Shown piece after piece: positions 22,333 to 30,670 of a DNA stretch of 64,000 bases. The notes beneath the pieces were generated by a model, which saw only the letters and a list, made by a program, of their open reading frames with translations, was not told the DNA's origin and did no database searches. The translations under genes were made by a program, and so were the position numbers. How positions within the stretch are numbered: the first letter of the stretch is position 1; the number at the start of each line of letters is the position of its first letter. The stretch is from Saccharopolyspora shandongensis (GTDB lineage Bacteria > Actinomycetota > Actinomycetes > Mycobacteriales > Pseudonocardiaceae), in assembly GCF_900106995.1 (NCBI RefSeq), contig NZ_FNOK01000002.1, positions 186,001 through 250,000 on the forward strand, written 5' to 3'.

Positions 22333-23481
22333 TCAGGCGCCTTCGGCTCGGGCGAGCTCGTGGCGCAGCAGGTCGTCGAAGGTGAAGGTGCCCGTGGGCT
22401 GGTCGTCCTTGCCCAGCAGGTACAGCCGCTTCACCGCGACCAGCAGGCCCTCCGCCACGACGTCCCGGAACGCCGGGTCCAGCAGCCGGCTGCGGTCCCG
22501 GGCGTTGGTCAGGTAGCCGATCTCCATCCGCACCGCGGGCATCCGGGTCAGCCGCAGCACGTCCCAGGTCTTCGGGTGGGTGTGGCAGTCCCGCATCCCC
22601 GTGCGGGCGACGATCTCGCGCTGCAGGAAGCCCGCCAGGGCCTCGCCCACGGTAGACGTGGTGCCGTTGCCGGTGCCGAAGTGGAAGCTGGCCACGCCCT
22701 CCGCCAGCGGCGAGCGGTTGGCGTCGATGTGCAGCGACAGGAACATGTCGGCGCCGGCCTCGTTGGCGAAGCCGGCCCGGTCGGCGTCCGGCGGGCTCGC
22801 ATTGGGGCCGCGGGTGATCAGCGCTTCCATCCCGGTGGCGACCATCCGGCCTTCCAGCCGACGGGCCAGGTCCCAGGTCAGGTCGGCCTCGTGCACGTTG
22901 CCCAGGCAGACCCCGCGATCCGCGCCGCCGTGCCCCGGATCGATCACGATCCGCTTGCCCCGCAGCCGCGGACCGGCACGCCGGACCTTCTCCTGCTCCC
23001 GCAGGAACACCGGTCGGCCGCCGCGTACCTTCGGCGCGAGCTGCTTGAGCGCCCGCAGCGTGCCCGGCCCGCAGATGCCGTCCGGGTTCAGCCCGTAGTC
23101 CCGCTGGAAGCTGCGCAGCGCCTGCTCGGTCTCGCGGCCGAAGATGCCGTCCGGGCGGCCCGCGTCGAAGCCGAGCTCCAGCAGCCGCTCCTGCAGCGCG
23201 AAGACGTCGTCGCCGCTGATCGGCTTGGACACCAGGAAGGCCAGCGAGCGGTCGCCGAGCCGCCAGCGCGCGTCCGTCAGCGCCCGGTACGTCGCCGGGC
23301 CGACGACGCCGTCGGTGATCAACCCGCGTTGTTGCTGGAAGACCCGGACCGCTTGTTCCACCGCTTCGTCGTAGATCACCGGTCCCGTCCGACCGTTGGA
23401 CGGAAGCAGACCCAACGCCGCAAGAGTGTTCTTGATCTCGGCAACGGCCGGACCGACGTCACCGCGGTGGAGCAGCTGCAT
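22333..23481 (-). CDS. cwlM: CwlM-type N-acetylmuramoyl-L-alanine amidase domain protein
   Basis: 382 residues with two peptidoglycan-binding type 1 repeats (about 5-65 and 80-140) and an Amidase_3 domain (about 175-360). There is no signal peptide, matching the cytoplasmic CwlM proteins that in mycobacteria regulate MurA. Zinc-ligand positions look intact: DPGHGG, HEADLTWDLA and LSLHIDA, plus a catalytic Glu in RMEIGYLTN. The start is an ATG at 23481 after GAGGAG; a GTG at 23517 would add 12 residues without a ribosome site. It is co-directional with trxA, but a terminator lies between them. Confidence 0.9.
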   Translation of the reverse strand: MQLLHRGDVGPAVAEIKNTLAALGLLPSNGRTGPVIYDEAVEQAVRVFQQQRGLITDGVVGPATYRALTDARWRLGDRSLAFLVSKPISGDDVFALQERLLELGFDAGRPDGIFGRETEQALRSFQRDYGLNPDGICGPGTLRALKQLAPKVRGGRPVFLREQEKVRRAGPRLRGKRIVIDPGHGGADRGVCLGNVHEADLTWDLARRLEGRMVATGMEALITRGPNASPPDADRAGFANEAGADMFLSLHIDANRSPLAEGVASFHFGTGNGTTSTVGEALAGFLQREIVARTGMRDCHTHPKTWDVLRLTRMPAVRMEIGYLTNARDRSRLLDPAFRDVVAEGLLVAVKRLYLLGKDDQPTGTFTFDDLLRHELARAEGA

Positions 23482-23698
23482 GCACTCCTCGCTCGATTCA
23501 GGCGCCGGCTTTGGCACCGACGCGAAGGATGGCCGGGGATACCCGGGGTCCTGTTCTGCGTGCCGGGTCCGGAAGGCGGACCCGTCGGGTCATTGTGCCT
23601 TGTGTACCGGGACCCGGCGCTGCGGCCCACGGCCACCGGGGCGGACGTGCGACAACGGTCCGTGGGTGGGTGATCTCGTTGAGTGCGCGAAAACACGA

Positions 23699-23734
23699 TC
23701 CCGCCGTCACTGTCCTATCGGAGAGACGGCGGGA
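23699..23734 (-). terminator. Terminator downstream of trxA
   Basis: TCCCGCCGTC (23699-23708) pairs perfectly with 23725-23734 over a 16-base loop, 35 to 70 bases beyond the trxA stop on the minus strand. Confidence 0.65.
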
Positions 23735-23769
23735 CCGCGTTATTCGGTTGCGTCAGATGGAGGCCGATT

Positions 23770-24099
23770 TCACAGATATTCGGACAGATCCGACTCCAGC
23801 GCGGCCTTCGGCTTGGCGCCGACGATCTGCTTGACCGGCTGGCCCTTGTCGAACAGCAGCAGCGTCGGGATGGACATCACCTGGTAGTCGCGCTGCAGGC
23901 TGGGGTTCGCGTCGATGTCCAGCTTCGCGACGGTGATCTTGTCCTTGTGCTCGCCGGCGATCTGCTCGAGCACCGGGGCGACCATCTTGCACGGGCCGCA
24001 CCAAGTGGCCCAGAAGTCGACCAGGACCGGCTTGTCGCTGTCCAGGACCTTCTCCTTGAACGTGCTCTCGTCGACGACCACCGTGTTGGTGTCGGCCAT
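23770..24099 (-). CDS. trxA: Thioredoxin
   Basis: 109-residue cytoplasmic thioredoxin with the active site WCGPC (residues 33-37) and the cis-proline loop SIPTLLLF. It reduces protein disulfides and is recycled by the adjacent TrxB. ATG start with GAGAGG upstream, 34 bases after the trxB stop, so the two are co-transcribed. Corresponds in position to M. tuberculosis trxC. Confidence 0.97.
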   Translation of the reverse strand: MADTNTVVVDESTFKEKVLDSDKPVLVDFWATWCGPCKMVAPVLEQIAGEHKDKITVAKLDIDANPSLQRDYQVMSIPTLLLFDKGQPVKQIVGAKPKAALESDLSEYL

Positions 24100-24133
24100 G
24101 TTCCTCTCCCTCTTGGTTGGTGCTGCCTGGAGT

Positions 24134-25099
24134 TCAGTTAGCCGAGCCGCCGACGAGCTCGGCCGCCGGCACGTCGTGCTCGGCGAGCCAGCGCTCGGCG
24201 TCCATGGCCGCGGAGCAGCCGGAACCCGCGGCGGTGATCGCCTGCCGGTAGGTGTGGTCCACCAGGTCGCCCGCGGCGAACACGCCGGGGAGGCCGGTGT
24301 GCGTGGTGGGCTGCTGGACCTGCACGTAGCCCTCGTCGTCCACGCTGACCTGGTCGCGCACCAGCTCGCTGCGCGGGTCGTGGCCGATGGCGACGAACAT
24401 GCCGCTCACGTCCAGCTCGGAGACCTCGCCGGTGACCGTGTCGCGCAGTTTCAGGCCACTGACGGTGGTGTCGCCGATGACCTCGGTGACCGCCTTGTTG
24501 GTCAGCCACTTGATCTTCTCGTTGGCCCGCGCGCGCTCCAGCATGATCTTGGAGGCGCGGAACTCTCCGCGGCGGTGGATGATCGTCACCGACCGCGCGA
24601 AGCGGGTCAGGAAGGTGGCCTCCTCCATCGCGGAGTCACCGCCGCCGATGACGGCGATGTCCTGGTCGCGGAAGAAGAACCCGTCGCAGGTGGCGCAGGC
24701 GGAGACGCCGCGGCCGAGCAGCCGCTCCTCGCCTGGCACGCCGAGGTAGCGGGCGGCCGCGCCCATCGCCAGGATGACGGCCTTCGCGCGGTACTCGACG
24801 CCGTTGGCCAGCACGGTCTTGACCTGGCCGGTCAGGTCGAGGCGTTCGACGTCCTCGGCCCGCAGCTCGGCGCCGAAGCGCTCGGCCTGGGACCGCATCT
24901 CCTGCATCAGGTCGGGACCCATGATCCCCTCCCGGAAGCCCGGGAAGTTCTCCACTTCGGTGGTGGTCATCAACGCGCCACCGAACTGGGTGCCCTCGAA
25001 GACGAGTGGTTCGAGCTCCGCCCGTGCGGCGTACACCGCAGCGGTGTACCCGGCAGGGCCAGAGCCCACGATGATCACGTTGCGGACGTCGTCAGTCAC
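24134..25099 (-). CDS. trxB: Thioredoxin reductase (NADPH)
   Basis: FAD-dependent reductase that transfers electrons from NADPH to thioredoxin. The 321-residue protein has the FAD motif [11 protein letters not shown], the redox-active CATC (about 135-138), the NADPH motif [11 protein letters not shown] and the C-terminal [23 protein letters not shown] start with GGAAGGGG upstream. It lies in the sigM-rsmA-trxB-trxA order known from mycobacteria, although a terminator separates it from the anti-sigma gene here. Confidence 0.97.
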   Translation of the reverse strand: MTDDVRNVIIVGSGPAGYTAAVYAARAELEPLVFEGTQFGGALMTTTEVENFPGFREGIMGPDLMQEMRSQAERFGAELRAEDVERLDLTGQVKTVLANGVEYRAKAVILAMGAAARYLGVPGEERLLGRGVSACATCDGFFFRDQDIAVIGGGDSAMEEATFLTRFARSVTIIHRRGEFRASKIMLERARANEKIKWLTNKAVTEVIGDTTVSGLKLRDTVTGEVSELDVSGMFVAIGHDPRSELVRDQVSVDDEGYVQVQQPTTHTGLPGVFAAGDLVDHTYRQAITAAGSGCSAAMDAERWLAEHDVPAAELVGGSAN

Positions 25100-25218
25100 C
25101 GCGCCCCTTCCGTCGTAGCGTCTCCGCCGCGCTCGGCGCGCGACCGTACCCGGCTCAACGCGATCCTATTCGGGTCTGTTCCCGATCACGGAGACGCCGT
25201 GCGTCAGGGCACAGCGAA

Positions 25219-25250
25219 GCCGGCTCCCGTCCCATGGACCGGGAGCCGGC
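25219..25250 (-). terminator. Terminator between the anti-sigma gene and trxB
   Basis: GCCGGCTCCC (25219-25228) pairs perfectly with GGGAGCCGGC (25241-25250), 20 to 51 bases past the anti-sigma stop on the minus strand. It implies that trxBA has its own promoter. Confidence 0.75.
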
Positions 25251-25269
25251 GCTGCTGCGTTCCGGCGGC

Positions 25270-26070
25270 TCAGCCGCCGAAGGTGGAATCCGAGATCTTG
25301 GCCGGGTTGCCCGGGCCGCAGTCCGGTCCGACCGCTAAGAGGCGGAACTTGCCGAGGCCGCCTCCGGGCAGGATCAGCAGCTGGGCAGGGTTCCCGTTGA
25401 GCGTGATCTCCCGAGCCCCGAGCGGCTTGCCGCCCGTGACGCCGTTGGCCTGCAGGCAGCCGATGAGCCGCTGCGGATCGGCCAGCGCGCTGCTGTACTG
25501 CTCCGATTGCATGATCTCGCCGAACTGCTCGCCGTTCAGCGTGACCTGATCGCCCTGCAGCGCCAGCGGTGCTGGTCTGCCGGTCGTCGTGCCGGGCTGT
25601 GCCTGGTTGCTGCCGGCGTCCGTGTTGCCCGGCAGGACCGAGAACACCACCGCGGCGGCCGCCGCGGCCACGCCGACCAGTCCGGCGCCCAGCGTGATCT
25701 TCCGCCGGCGGCGCTGCTTGGCCGCCGCGAAGTCGATCACCTGACCACCTTGCTCGGCGGCTGGTGCGGGCTCGGCCGGTGCCGCAGCACTGCTCTGCTC
25801 CTGGGCCCAGGCCCGGACCTCGTCCTCCAGCGCGGCGTCGATGCGTGCCGCGACGTCGTCCGGGATCGTCAGCGGCGGCAGTGCCGCCAGATCGGAACTG
25901 GTGGCGTCCAACGCCGCCAGGATCTCCCGTGCCTCCGGGTCATCCTGGACCTGGACGCGCAGTTGATCGGCGGTCTGCTGGTCCAGCACCCCCGCGTGCA
26001 GATCGGCCAGCAGGTCCAGGGACCACGGTGGTCCCTGCGGCGCCCCCGTGCGCCGTTGTTCACCACTCAT
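25270..26070 (-). CDS. Membrane anti-sigma factor (RsmA-like)
   Basis: Predicted regulator of the adjacent ECF sigma factor. The 266-residue protein has a cytoplasmic N-terminal domain (about 15-90, with WSLDLLADLHAGVLD), a basic stretch KQRRRRK, one transmembrane helix (about 125-147) and an extracytoplasmic C-terminal domain with two cysteines. Topology and position match RsmA, the anti-SigM of M. tuberculosis. No zinc-binding HxxxCxxC is seen. Its ATG overlaps the sigM stop by four bases, so the two are translationally coupled. Confidence 0.85.
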   Translation of the reverse strand: MSGEQRRTGAPQGPPWSLDLLADLHAGVLDQQTADQLRVQVQDDPEAREILAALDATSSDLAALPPLTIPDDVAARIDAALEDEVRAWAQEQSSAAAPAEPAPAAEQGGQVIDFAAAKQRRRRKITLGAGLVGVAAAAAAVVFSVLPGNTDAGSNQAQPGTTTGRPAPLALQGDQVTLNGEQFGEIMQSEQYSSALADPQRLIGCLQANGVTGGKPLGAREITLNGNPAQLLILPGGGLGKFRLLAVGPDCGPGNPAKISDSTFGG

Positions 26071-26675
26071 CGTCCCTCCCGTCGACGGATGGCCATCGCG
26101 TCATCTGGGACGTTCGCATCTGCACTTGGGTTCCGCAGGTGCCCCAGAAGTTTGGCGAGTTTGGCCCGACCACGTGCGCACCGGCTCTTGACGGTGCCCT
26201 CCGCAACGCCCAGCATGACCGCGGTCTCCGCCACGGAGTATCCCTCCACGTCCACCAGCACGATCGCGGAGCGTTGATCTTCGGGGAGTTCGGCGAGCGC
26301 CTCCTGAACGGCCATCCTGGTGTCCTGTTCGGCGATCGCGTCGCGCGGCACCGCCGGTTCGGTGGGGCCGGTTTCCGGAAGGGGGACGGTGGGACGGGCC
26401 TGGCGGCGGCGGATCCGGTCGAGGCAAGCGTTCACCACGATCCGGTGCAGCCAGGTGGTCACCTGGGATTCGGCGCGGAAGGACGACGCGTTTCGGAAGG
26501 CCGAGATCATCGCGTCCTGAAGCGCATCCGCGGCGTCTTCGTGATCGCGCATGGTCCGCAGCGCAACCGCCCACAGCCGATCCCGATGTCGGCGGAAGAG
26601 CTCGGAGAACGCATGTGGATCTCCGTTGGTATGCGCCGCTATGAGTTCGGCGTCCGAGCTGACGGGGACAGACAC
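26067..26675 (-). CDS. sigM: ECF RNA polymerase sigma factor SigM
   Basis: Extracytoplasmic-function sigma factor of about 202 residues. Region 2 includes RDRLWAVALRTMRDHEDAADALQDAMISAFR and the -10-recognition part SQVTTWLHRIVVNACLDRIRRR. Region 4 includes LPEDQRSAIVLVDVEGYSVA and the helix-turn-helix LGVAEGTVKSRCARGRAKLA. I chose the GTG at 26675 (VSVPVSSDAELIAAH); a longer frame to 26720 adds 15 residues unlike the family. The ribosome site is weak. By synteny it is the SigM orthologue, probably held by the anti-sigma factor encoded just downstream. Confidence 0.9.
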   Translation of the reverse strand: MSVPVSSDAELIAAHTNGDPHAFSELFRRHRDRLWAVALRTMRDHEDAADALQDAMISAFRNASSFRAESQVTTWLHRIVVNACLDRIRRRQARPTVPLPETGPTEPAVPRDAIAEQDTRMAVQEALAELPEDQRSAIVLVDVEGYSVAETAVMLGVAEGTVKSRCARGRAKLAKLLGHLRNPSADANVPDDAMAIRRREGR

Positions 26676-27025
26676 GGAACAGGACTTTACTGTTCGTGTG
26701 AATCGGCACACCCGCCCCACTGACGAGTGGCGGATCTCCCGTGCTCAGACGTCGTTGCCGATGGGCCGGGTCGGCTTCGGATCGAGTGATTCGGTGCAGC
26801 CCCGCAGAGGCGGGCGACGCGGGGAGGCCGGTCCGGATGATCCTGGATACACGCGATCGGCGGTTGGCTGTGGAACCTCGGCCCCGTCAGAATCCCTCTG
26901 CTGCGCAGCGTTACTGGGGTCTCGCGGCGAGTGACATCGGCTGGTTCGCTGAATACTGCGCGAGCATTCAGTAGTTCGATCGCTGCTTCGTCCCCGCACA
27001 GCCGTCGTGCGGGGACGAAGCACGT
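26676..27025. promoter_or_regulatory. sigM promoter region
   Basis: 350 bases between the pseudokinase stop and sigM. The right end is a strong terminator (26984-27022). The rest should contain the sigM promoter; I see no clear ECF -35/-10 pair and no gene. Confidence 0.5.
26984..27022 (-). terminator. Terminator of the murJ-pseudokinase operon
   Basis: TGCTTCGTCCCCGCAC (26984-26999) pairs perfectly over 16 bases with 27007-27022 around a seven-base loop. It begins three bases after the pseudokinase stop codon. Confidence 0.85.
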
Positions 27026-28603
27026 TCAGCCTGCGGTGCCGTTGACCGTGATCTCGTTGATCTGGGCGGCGTACCCGCCGTCCTTGGGGATCAGCTGCTT
27101 GATCACGACCAGGATCTGCTGCATCGAGGAGCTTGCGTTCAGCTTGATCGGGGTGTCGCCATTGCCGAGCGTCGCCGATCCCAGCAGCGTGCCGCCGTCC
27201 GCGCTCGGAGTCCCGTCGACCGTCCGGACTTCGACGACGGTGCCGGCGCTCAACGAGTTGATCAGGACTTCCTGCGGCACTGCGGCGTGCTGGAAGGTCA
27301 GCACGGCGCCCGTTCCGGGGCTGATCCCGCCGGCGCCGAGCTGCTGGTTGTAGCGGGAGGTTCCCCAGTCGGTGGCCGGGTCGCCGTCGACGATGTTGCG
27401 AAGCCGCCCAGGATTGTCCGGCGAGCCGTTGCCGCTGAACTGCGTTGCGCTGCTGACCGGAATCTTGATCAGATTCGCCGAGGGCTGGCCGGGCGGCGGC
27501 TGGCCCTCGGGGTGGTTGCCGGATTCGCCGATGACCTGGCCCGTGCCTCGGTTGGCGTTGTTCTCGGTGAACATGCCGATCAGGGACGCCGCGATCCAGC
27601 CGACCACCAGCAGCGTGGCCACCGCGAGCACGCCGACGCTGATCATCAGCTTCTTGCGCTTCTCCTGGTCCGGCTTCGGGTCCTCGCGCCGCCAGACCTC
27701 GTTGCTCTCGGTGGCCTGCCCGCTCTGCCCCACCGAGCTGGTGGTTTCGAAGGTCGCGTGCTGCTCCAGCACGCGGAGCACGGCGGCACCGGTGCGGACG
27801 CCGCCGGTGGTGCCCGTGGAATCGGGGTTGCCCAGCGCGCGCACCGCGACCGTGGACAGCTCCAGCGGCACGGTCGGGCGCAGCGTGCGCGGCGCGACCA
27901 GGTTGCCGTCGGGGCCGGTCGGCGCGGCCGGCAGGCCCTCGGGCGCGGGCCCAAGTGCCCAGCGGCCGGTCAGCAGCAGGTACAGCGCGGAGCCGAGGCC
28001 GCGCACGTCGTCGCTGGACGTGGCCTGCGCCATCGGGCCGGGGAAGGCCATCCGGATCTCGCCGTCCGGCGTGACCCGGATCCGCTGCGGGTGGTCGGCA
28101 CCCAGCACCAGTCCGGCGTGGTGCGCCGCCTCGACCGCGGCGGCCAGCGGCTGCAGCAGCCGGGCCGCGGTGCCGGGCGGCAGCGGGCCCTCGGCGACCA
28201 GGTCGAGCAGGTCGGTGCCGTGGGTCCACTCGGCGATCACGATGCCGAGCACGCCGGTCGGATCGCTGGACGACTGCGTGACGACGTCGAGCACCCGCGC
28301 GACGCCGATGTGGTTAAAAGTGCTCGCGTGCATCGCGCGTTCCAGGGTCCGGCGCGCGTTCGACGCCGCCTCGGAATCCGAGCGGTCGCCGACCAGGACC
28401 GTGAGCGCGACATCGCGCCCGAGCACGCCGTCCTTGGCCCGCCACAGCTGCACGTTGCACCGGTCGTCGACGCCTGCCTGGGAAAGGAGCCGATATCGGC
28501 CATGATCCAGTACGCGGCCAGGGGTCAGCGCCTGCTCGGTCGAACCCTCGTCGCCGGACTCGTCGCGTTCCGCCGCGATCTGCTCGGTGGGTTTGCTGGT
28601 CAC
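27026..28603 (-). CDS. Membrane pseudokinase with extracytoplasmic discoidin-like domain (MviN C-terminal partner)
   Basis: About 525 residues. A kinase-like domain (about 30-285) lacks the catalytic marks: the Lys strand reads DVALTVLVG, and no HRD or DFG is present (HAGLVLGADHPQRIRVTPDG in that region). One transmembrane helix follows (about 320-345), then an external domain with NIVDGDPATDWGTSRY, typical of F5/8-type-C-like folds. This arrangement equals the C-terminal half of M. tuberculosis MviN (Rv3910), where the pseudokinase recruits FhaA. The GTG at 28603 has GAGAGGGAAG upstream; a GTG at 28648 would add 15 residues. It is 97 bases downstream of murJ. Confidence 0.85.
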   Translation of the reverse strand: MTSKPTEQIAAERDESGDEGSTEQALTPGRVLDHGRYRLLSQAGVDDRCNVQLWRAKDGVLGRDVALTVLVGDRSDSEAASNARRTLERAMHASTFNHIGVARVLDVVTQSSSDPTGVLGIVIAEWTHGTDLLDLVAEGPLPPGTAARLLQPLAAAVEAAHHAGLVLGADHPQRIRVTPDGEIRMAFPGPMAQATSSDDVRGLGSALYLLLTGRWALGPAPEGLPAAPTGPDGNLVAPRTLRPTVPLELSTVAVRALGNPDSTGTTGGVRTGAAVLRVLEQHATFETTSSVGQSGQATESNEVWRREDPKPDQEKRKKLMISVGVLAVATLLVVGWIAASLIGMFTENNANRGTGQVIGESGNHPEGQPPPGQPSANLIKIPVSSATQFSGNGSPDNPGRLRNIVDGDPATDWGTSRYNQQLGAGGISPGTGAVLTFQHAAVPQEVLINSLSAGTVVEVRTVDGTPSADGGTLLGSATLGNGDTPIKLNASSSMQQILVVIKQLIPKDGGYAAQINEITVNGTAG

Positions 28604-28700
28604 CTTCCCTCTCCCGCTCCTCCCGGTCCGCAAGGGGTTGCGTGCCACCCCTATTCCCCACGGAAGGAGACTTCGCCAACGAGGGTACGTGACGCGGAAG

Positions 28701-30566
28701 TCAGCGACGACGCAGCAAACCGGTGAGCCGCCCGATCGCAGGCTGGAGTTCCGTCACCCGCAGCAAGGACATCAGGCCGAAGATCGCCGCGAAACCGACC
28801 AGCATGCCGACGAACAGCTGCAACCATCCCGTTCCCGCGCCGGCGGGTCCGGGGATCAGCGCGTCCACGCCGAGCGTGCTCGCCCAGGCGACGAGTCCAC
28901 CCAGCACCGAGGCCGTCAACGTTTTTGCCAGTGTGACAAGGAAACGCCGGCTGCCCAGCGGGCCGAGCCGGTGCCGCAGCCAGGCTTCGCCGACCAACCA
29001 ACCGACCACGAACGTGAACGAGTTGACGAAGCACAGACCGAACACCACGTTCTCGGGCGCGAGCACCGCGGGCAGTGCGAAGGCCATCAGCACCTTCACG
29101 ACGGTCATCACGACCATGATCAGGGTGGGGGTGCGCGCGTCGTTGAACGCGTTGAACGTGCGCATCTGCATCATCGTCAGCGCGTAGGGCAGCACGCCGA
29201 ACGCGGAGACGGCCAGGCTGAGCCCGAGGGTGTTGGCCTGTTCGAGCAGGTCGGGCTTGACCGTCGTGAAGAGGGCCACCGCCAGCGGCACACCGAGCAC
29301 GGTCATGACCGCGCTGATCGGCAGCAAGGTCACAGTGGACAGTCGGTTGCCCAGCGAGAGGTCGCCGATCACCTTGGCGTTGTCGCCGTCCGCGGCGGCG
29401 GCGCTCATCCGTGGCAGGATCGCGGTCATGATCGAGAAGCCGATCACGCCGTAGGGCAGCTGCAGCAGCATCCACGCGTAGTTGTAGGTCGACAGGGCGC
29501 CGCCGGCGGCACCGGTGGCCACCCGGGTGAGCGCCCAGAGCCCCACCTGGCTGACCGCCACGTAACCGAGCATCCACAGCGCGAGCCCGCCGAACTCCGA
29601 CAGCCGCGGGTCCCAGCCCCACCGCCAGCGGAACCGGAACCCGGTCTTGCGCAGCGCGGGCACCTGCACCGCGGCCTGGCAGAGCACACCGAGGGTGACG
29701 CCGACGCCCAGCACGAGCAGGTGCGCGTCGGTCATCGACACCGGGTCGAGCGAGAGTCGCCCCGGCAGCAGCACGTAGACGCCGATGGTGACGATCACGA
29801 CCAGGTTGTTCAACACCGGCGCCCAGGCCGGCGGGCTGAAGATCTGCTTGGCCTGCAGGATCGCGCCGACCAGCGCGCTGATGCCATAGAAGAAGATCTG
29901 CGGCAGCAGCAGGTACGCGAAGGCGCTGACCAGATCCCGGTTGGAGGCGTCGGAATCGGTGACCAGCGCCCAGGTCAGGATCGGCGTGCAGAGCATCGCC
30001 ACCAGCGTGCCGAGCGCCAGGACCACCGTGGCCAGCGTCATCAGCGTCTGGACGAACCGCTCACCGCCGTCGGCGTCGGACTTCTTCGCCCGCACCAGCA
30101 CCGGCACCACGACGCTGGTCAGCACGCCGCCGATGAGCAGCTCGAAGAGCATGTTCGGCATCGTGTTGGCCACGTTGAACGAGTCGTTCTCGACCGCGAA
30201 GCCGATCGCCCCGGCCAGCATCAGCTTCCACAGGAAGCCGGTGATCCGGCTGGTCAGGGTCGCGATGGCCATCGATCCGCTGGCCTTGAGCAGCGACGGC
30301 TTGCCCGGCGAGACCGGGCGGATCACCTGCGTCTGCTCGGCGGCCTGCTCCATGGCCTGGTTGATGCCGGGCTCCGGCGGCACCACCGGGATCGGCTGGG
30401 TCTCCGCGACGTGCCAGCCGCGCGGCACTCCCGGCGCCTGGGGCATGGGGCCAGGGCGGCGGATCGGCGCGGTCTGGTGGGCGTCGGGGCGTGGCGCTGG
30501 GCGCGGCGCGGGCCTGGGCGGCCCGGGGTTACCGCCGATCCGCCCGGCATCCCTGTCTCGGTTCAC
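28701..30566 (-). CDS. murJ: Lipid II flippase MurJ (MviN family)
   Basis: Flips lipid II across the membrane for peptidoglycan synthesis. About 621 residues: a disordered proline-rich N-terminus (about 1-90) followed by a MOP-fold transporter. Family motifs are SRITGFLWKLMLAGAIG, FNVANTMPNMLFELLIGGVL, ILQAKQIFSPPAWAPVLNN and STYNYAWMLLQLPYGVIGFS. The chosen GTG (VNRDRDAGRIGG) has AAGGA nine bases upstream; a GTG at 30635 gives 23 more residues but a poorly spaced site. It lies between the DUF6049 gene and the pseudokinase, all on the minus strand. Confidence 0.95.
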   Translation of the reverse strand: MNRDRDAGRIGGNPGPPRPAPRPAPRPDAHQTAPIRRPGPMPQAPGVPRGWHVAETQPIPVVPPEPGINQAMEQAAEQTQVIRPVSPGKPSLLKASGSMAIATLTSRITGFLWKLMLAGAIGFAVENDSFNVANTMPNMLFELLIGGVLTSVVVPVLVRAKKSDADGGERFVQTLMTLATVVLALGTLVAMLCTPILTWALVTDSDASNRDLVSAFAYLLLPQIFFYGISALVGAILQAKQIFSPPAWAPVLNNLVVIVTIGVYVLLPGRLSLDPVSMTDAHLLVLGVGVTLGVLCQAAVQVPALRKTGFRFRWRWGWDPRLSEFGGLALWMLGYVAVSQVGLWALTRVATGAAGGALSTYNYAWMLLQLPYGVIGFSIMTAILPRMSAAAADGDNAKVIGDLSLGNRLSTVTLLPISAVMTVLGVPLAVALFTTVKPDLLEQANTLGLSLAVSAFGVLPYALTMMQMRTFNAFNDARTPTLIMVVMTVVKVLMAFALPAVLAPENVVFGLCFVNSFTFVVGWLVGEAWLRHRLGPLGSRRFLVTLAKTLTASVLGGLVAWASTLGVDALIPGPAGAGTGWLQLFVGMLVGFAAIFGLMSLLRVTELQPAIGRLTGLLRRR

Positions 30567-30670
30567 TGCCTCAAATCCTTCGCCCCTCGGCACACCGAGT
30601 GCACGCACCGGTCCTGTCGTTCGATCGAGGTCCACCCCTACGAGTGATGGGCGTGACCCCGCTCAGGATC

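Noticed and set aside
26745..28229. A 494-codon minus-strand frame overlapping the pseudokinase gene
   Set aside because: Arginine-rich shadow frame; the real gene in the other frame has kinase-like, membrane and discoidin-like segments.
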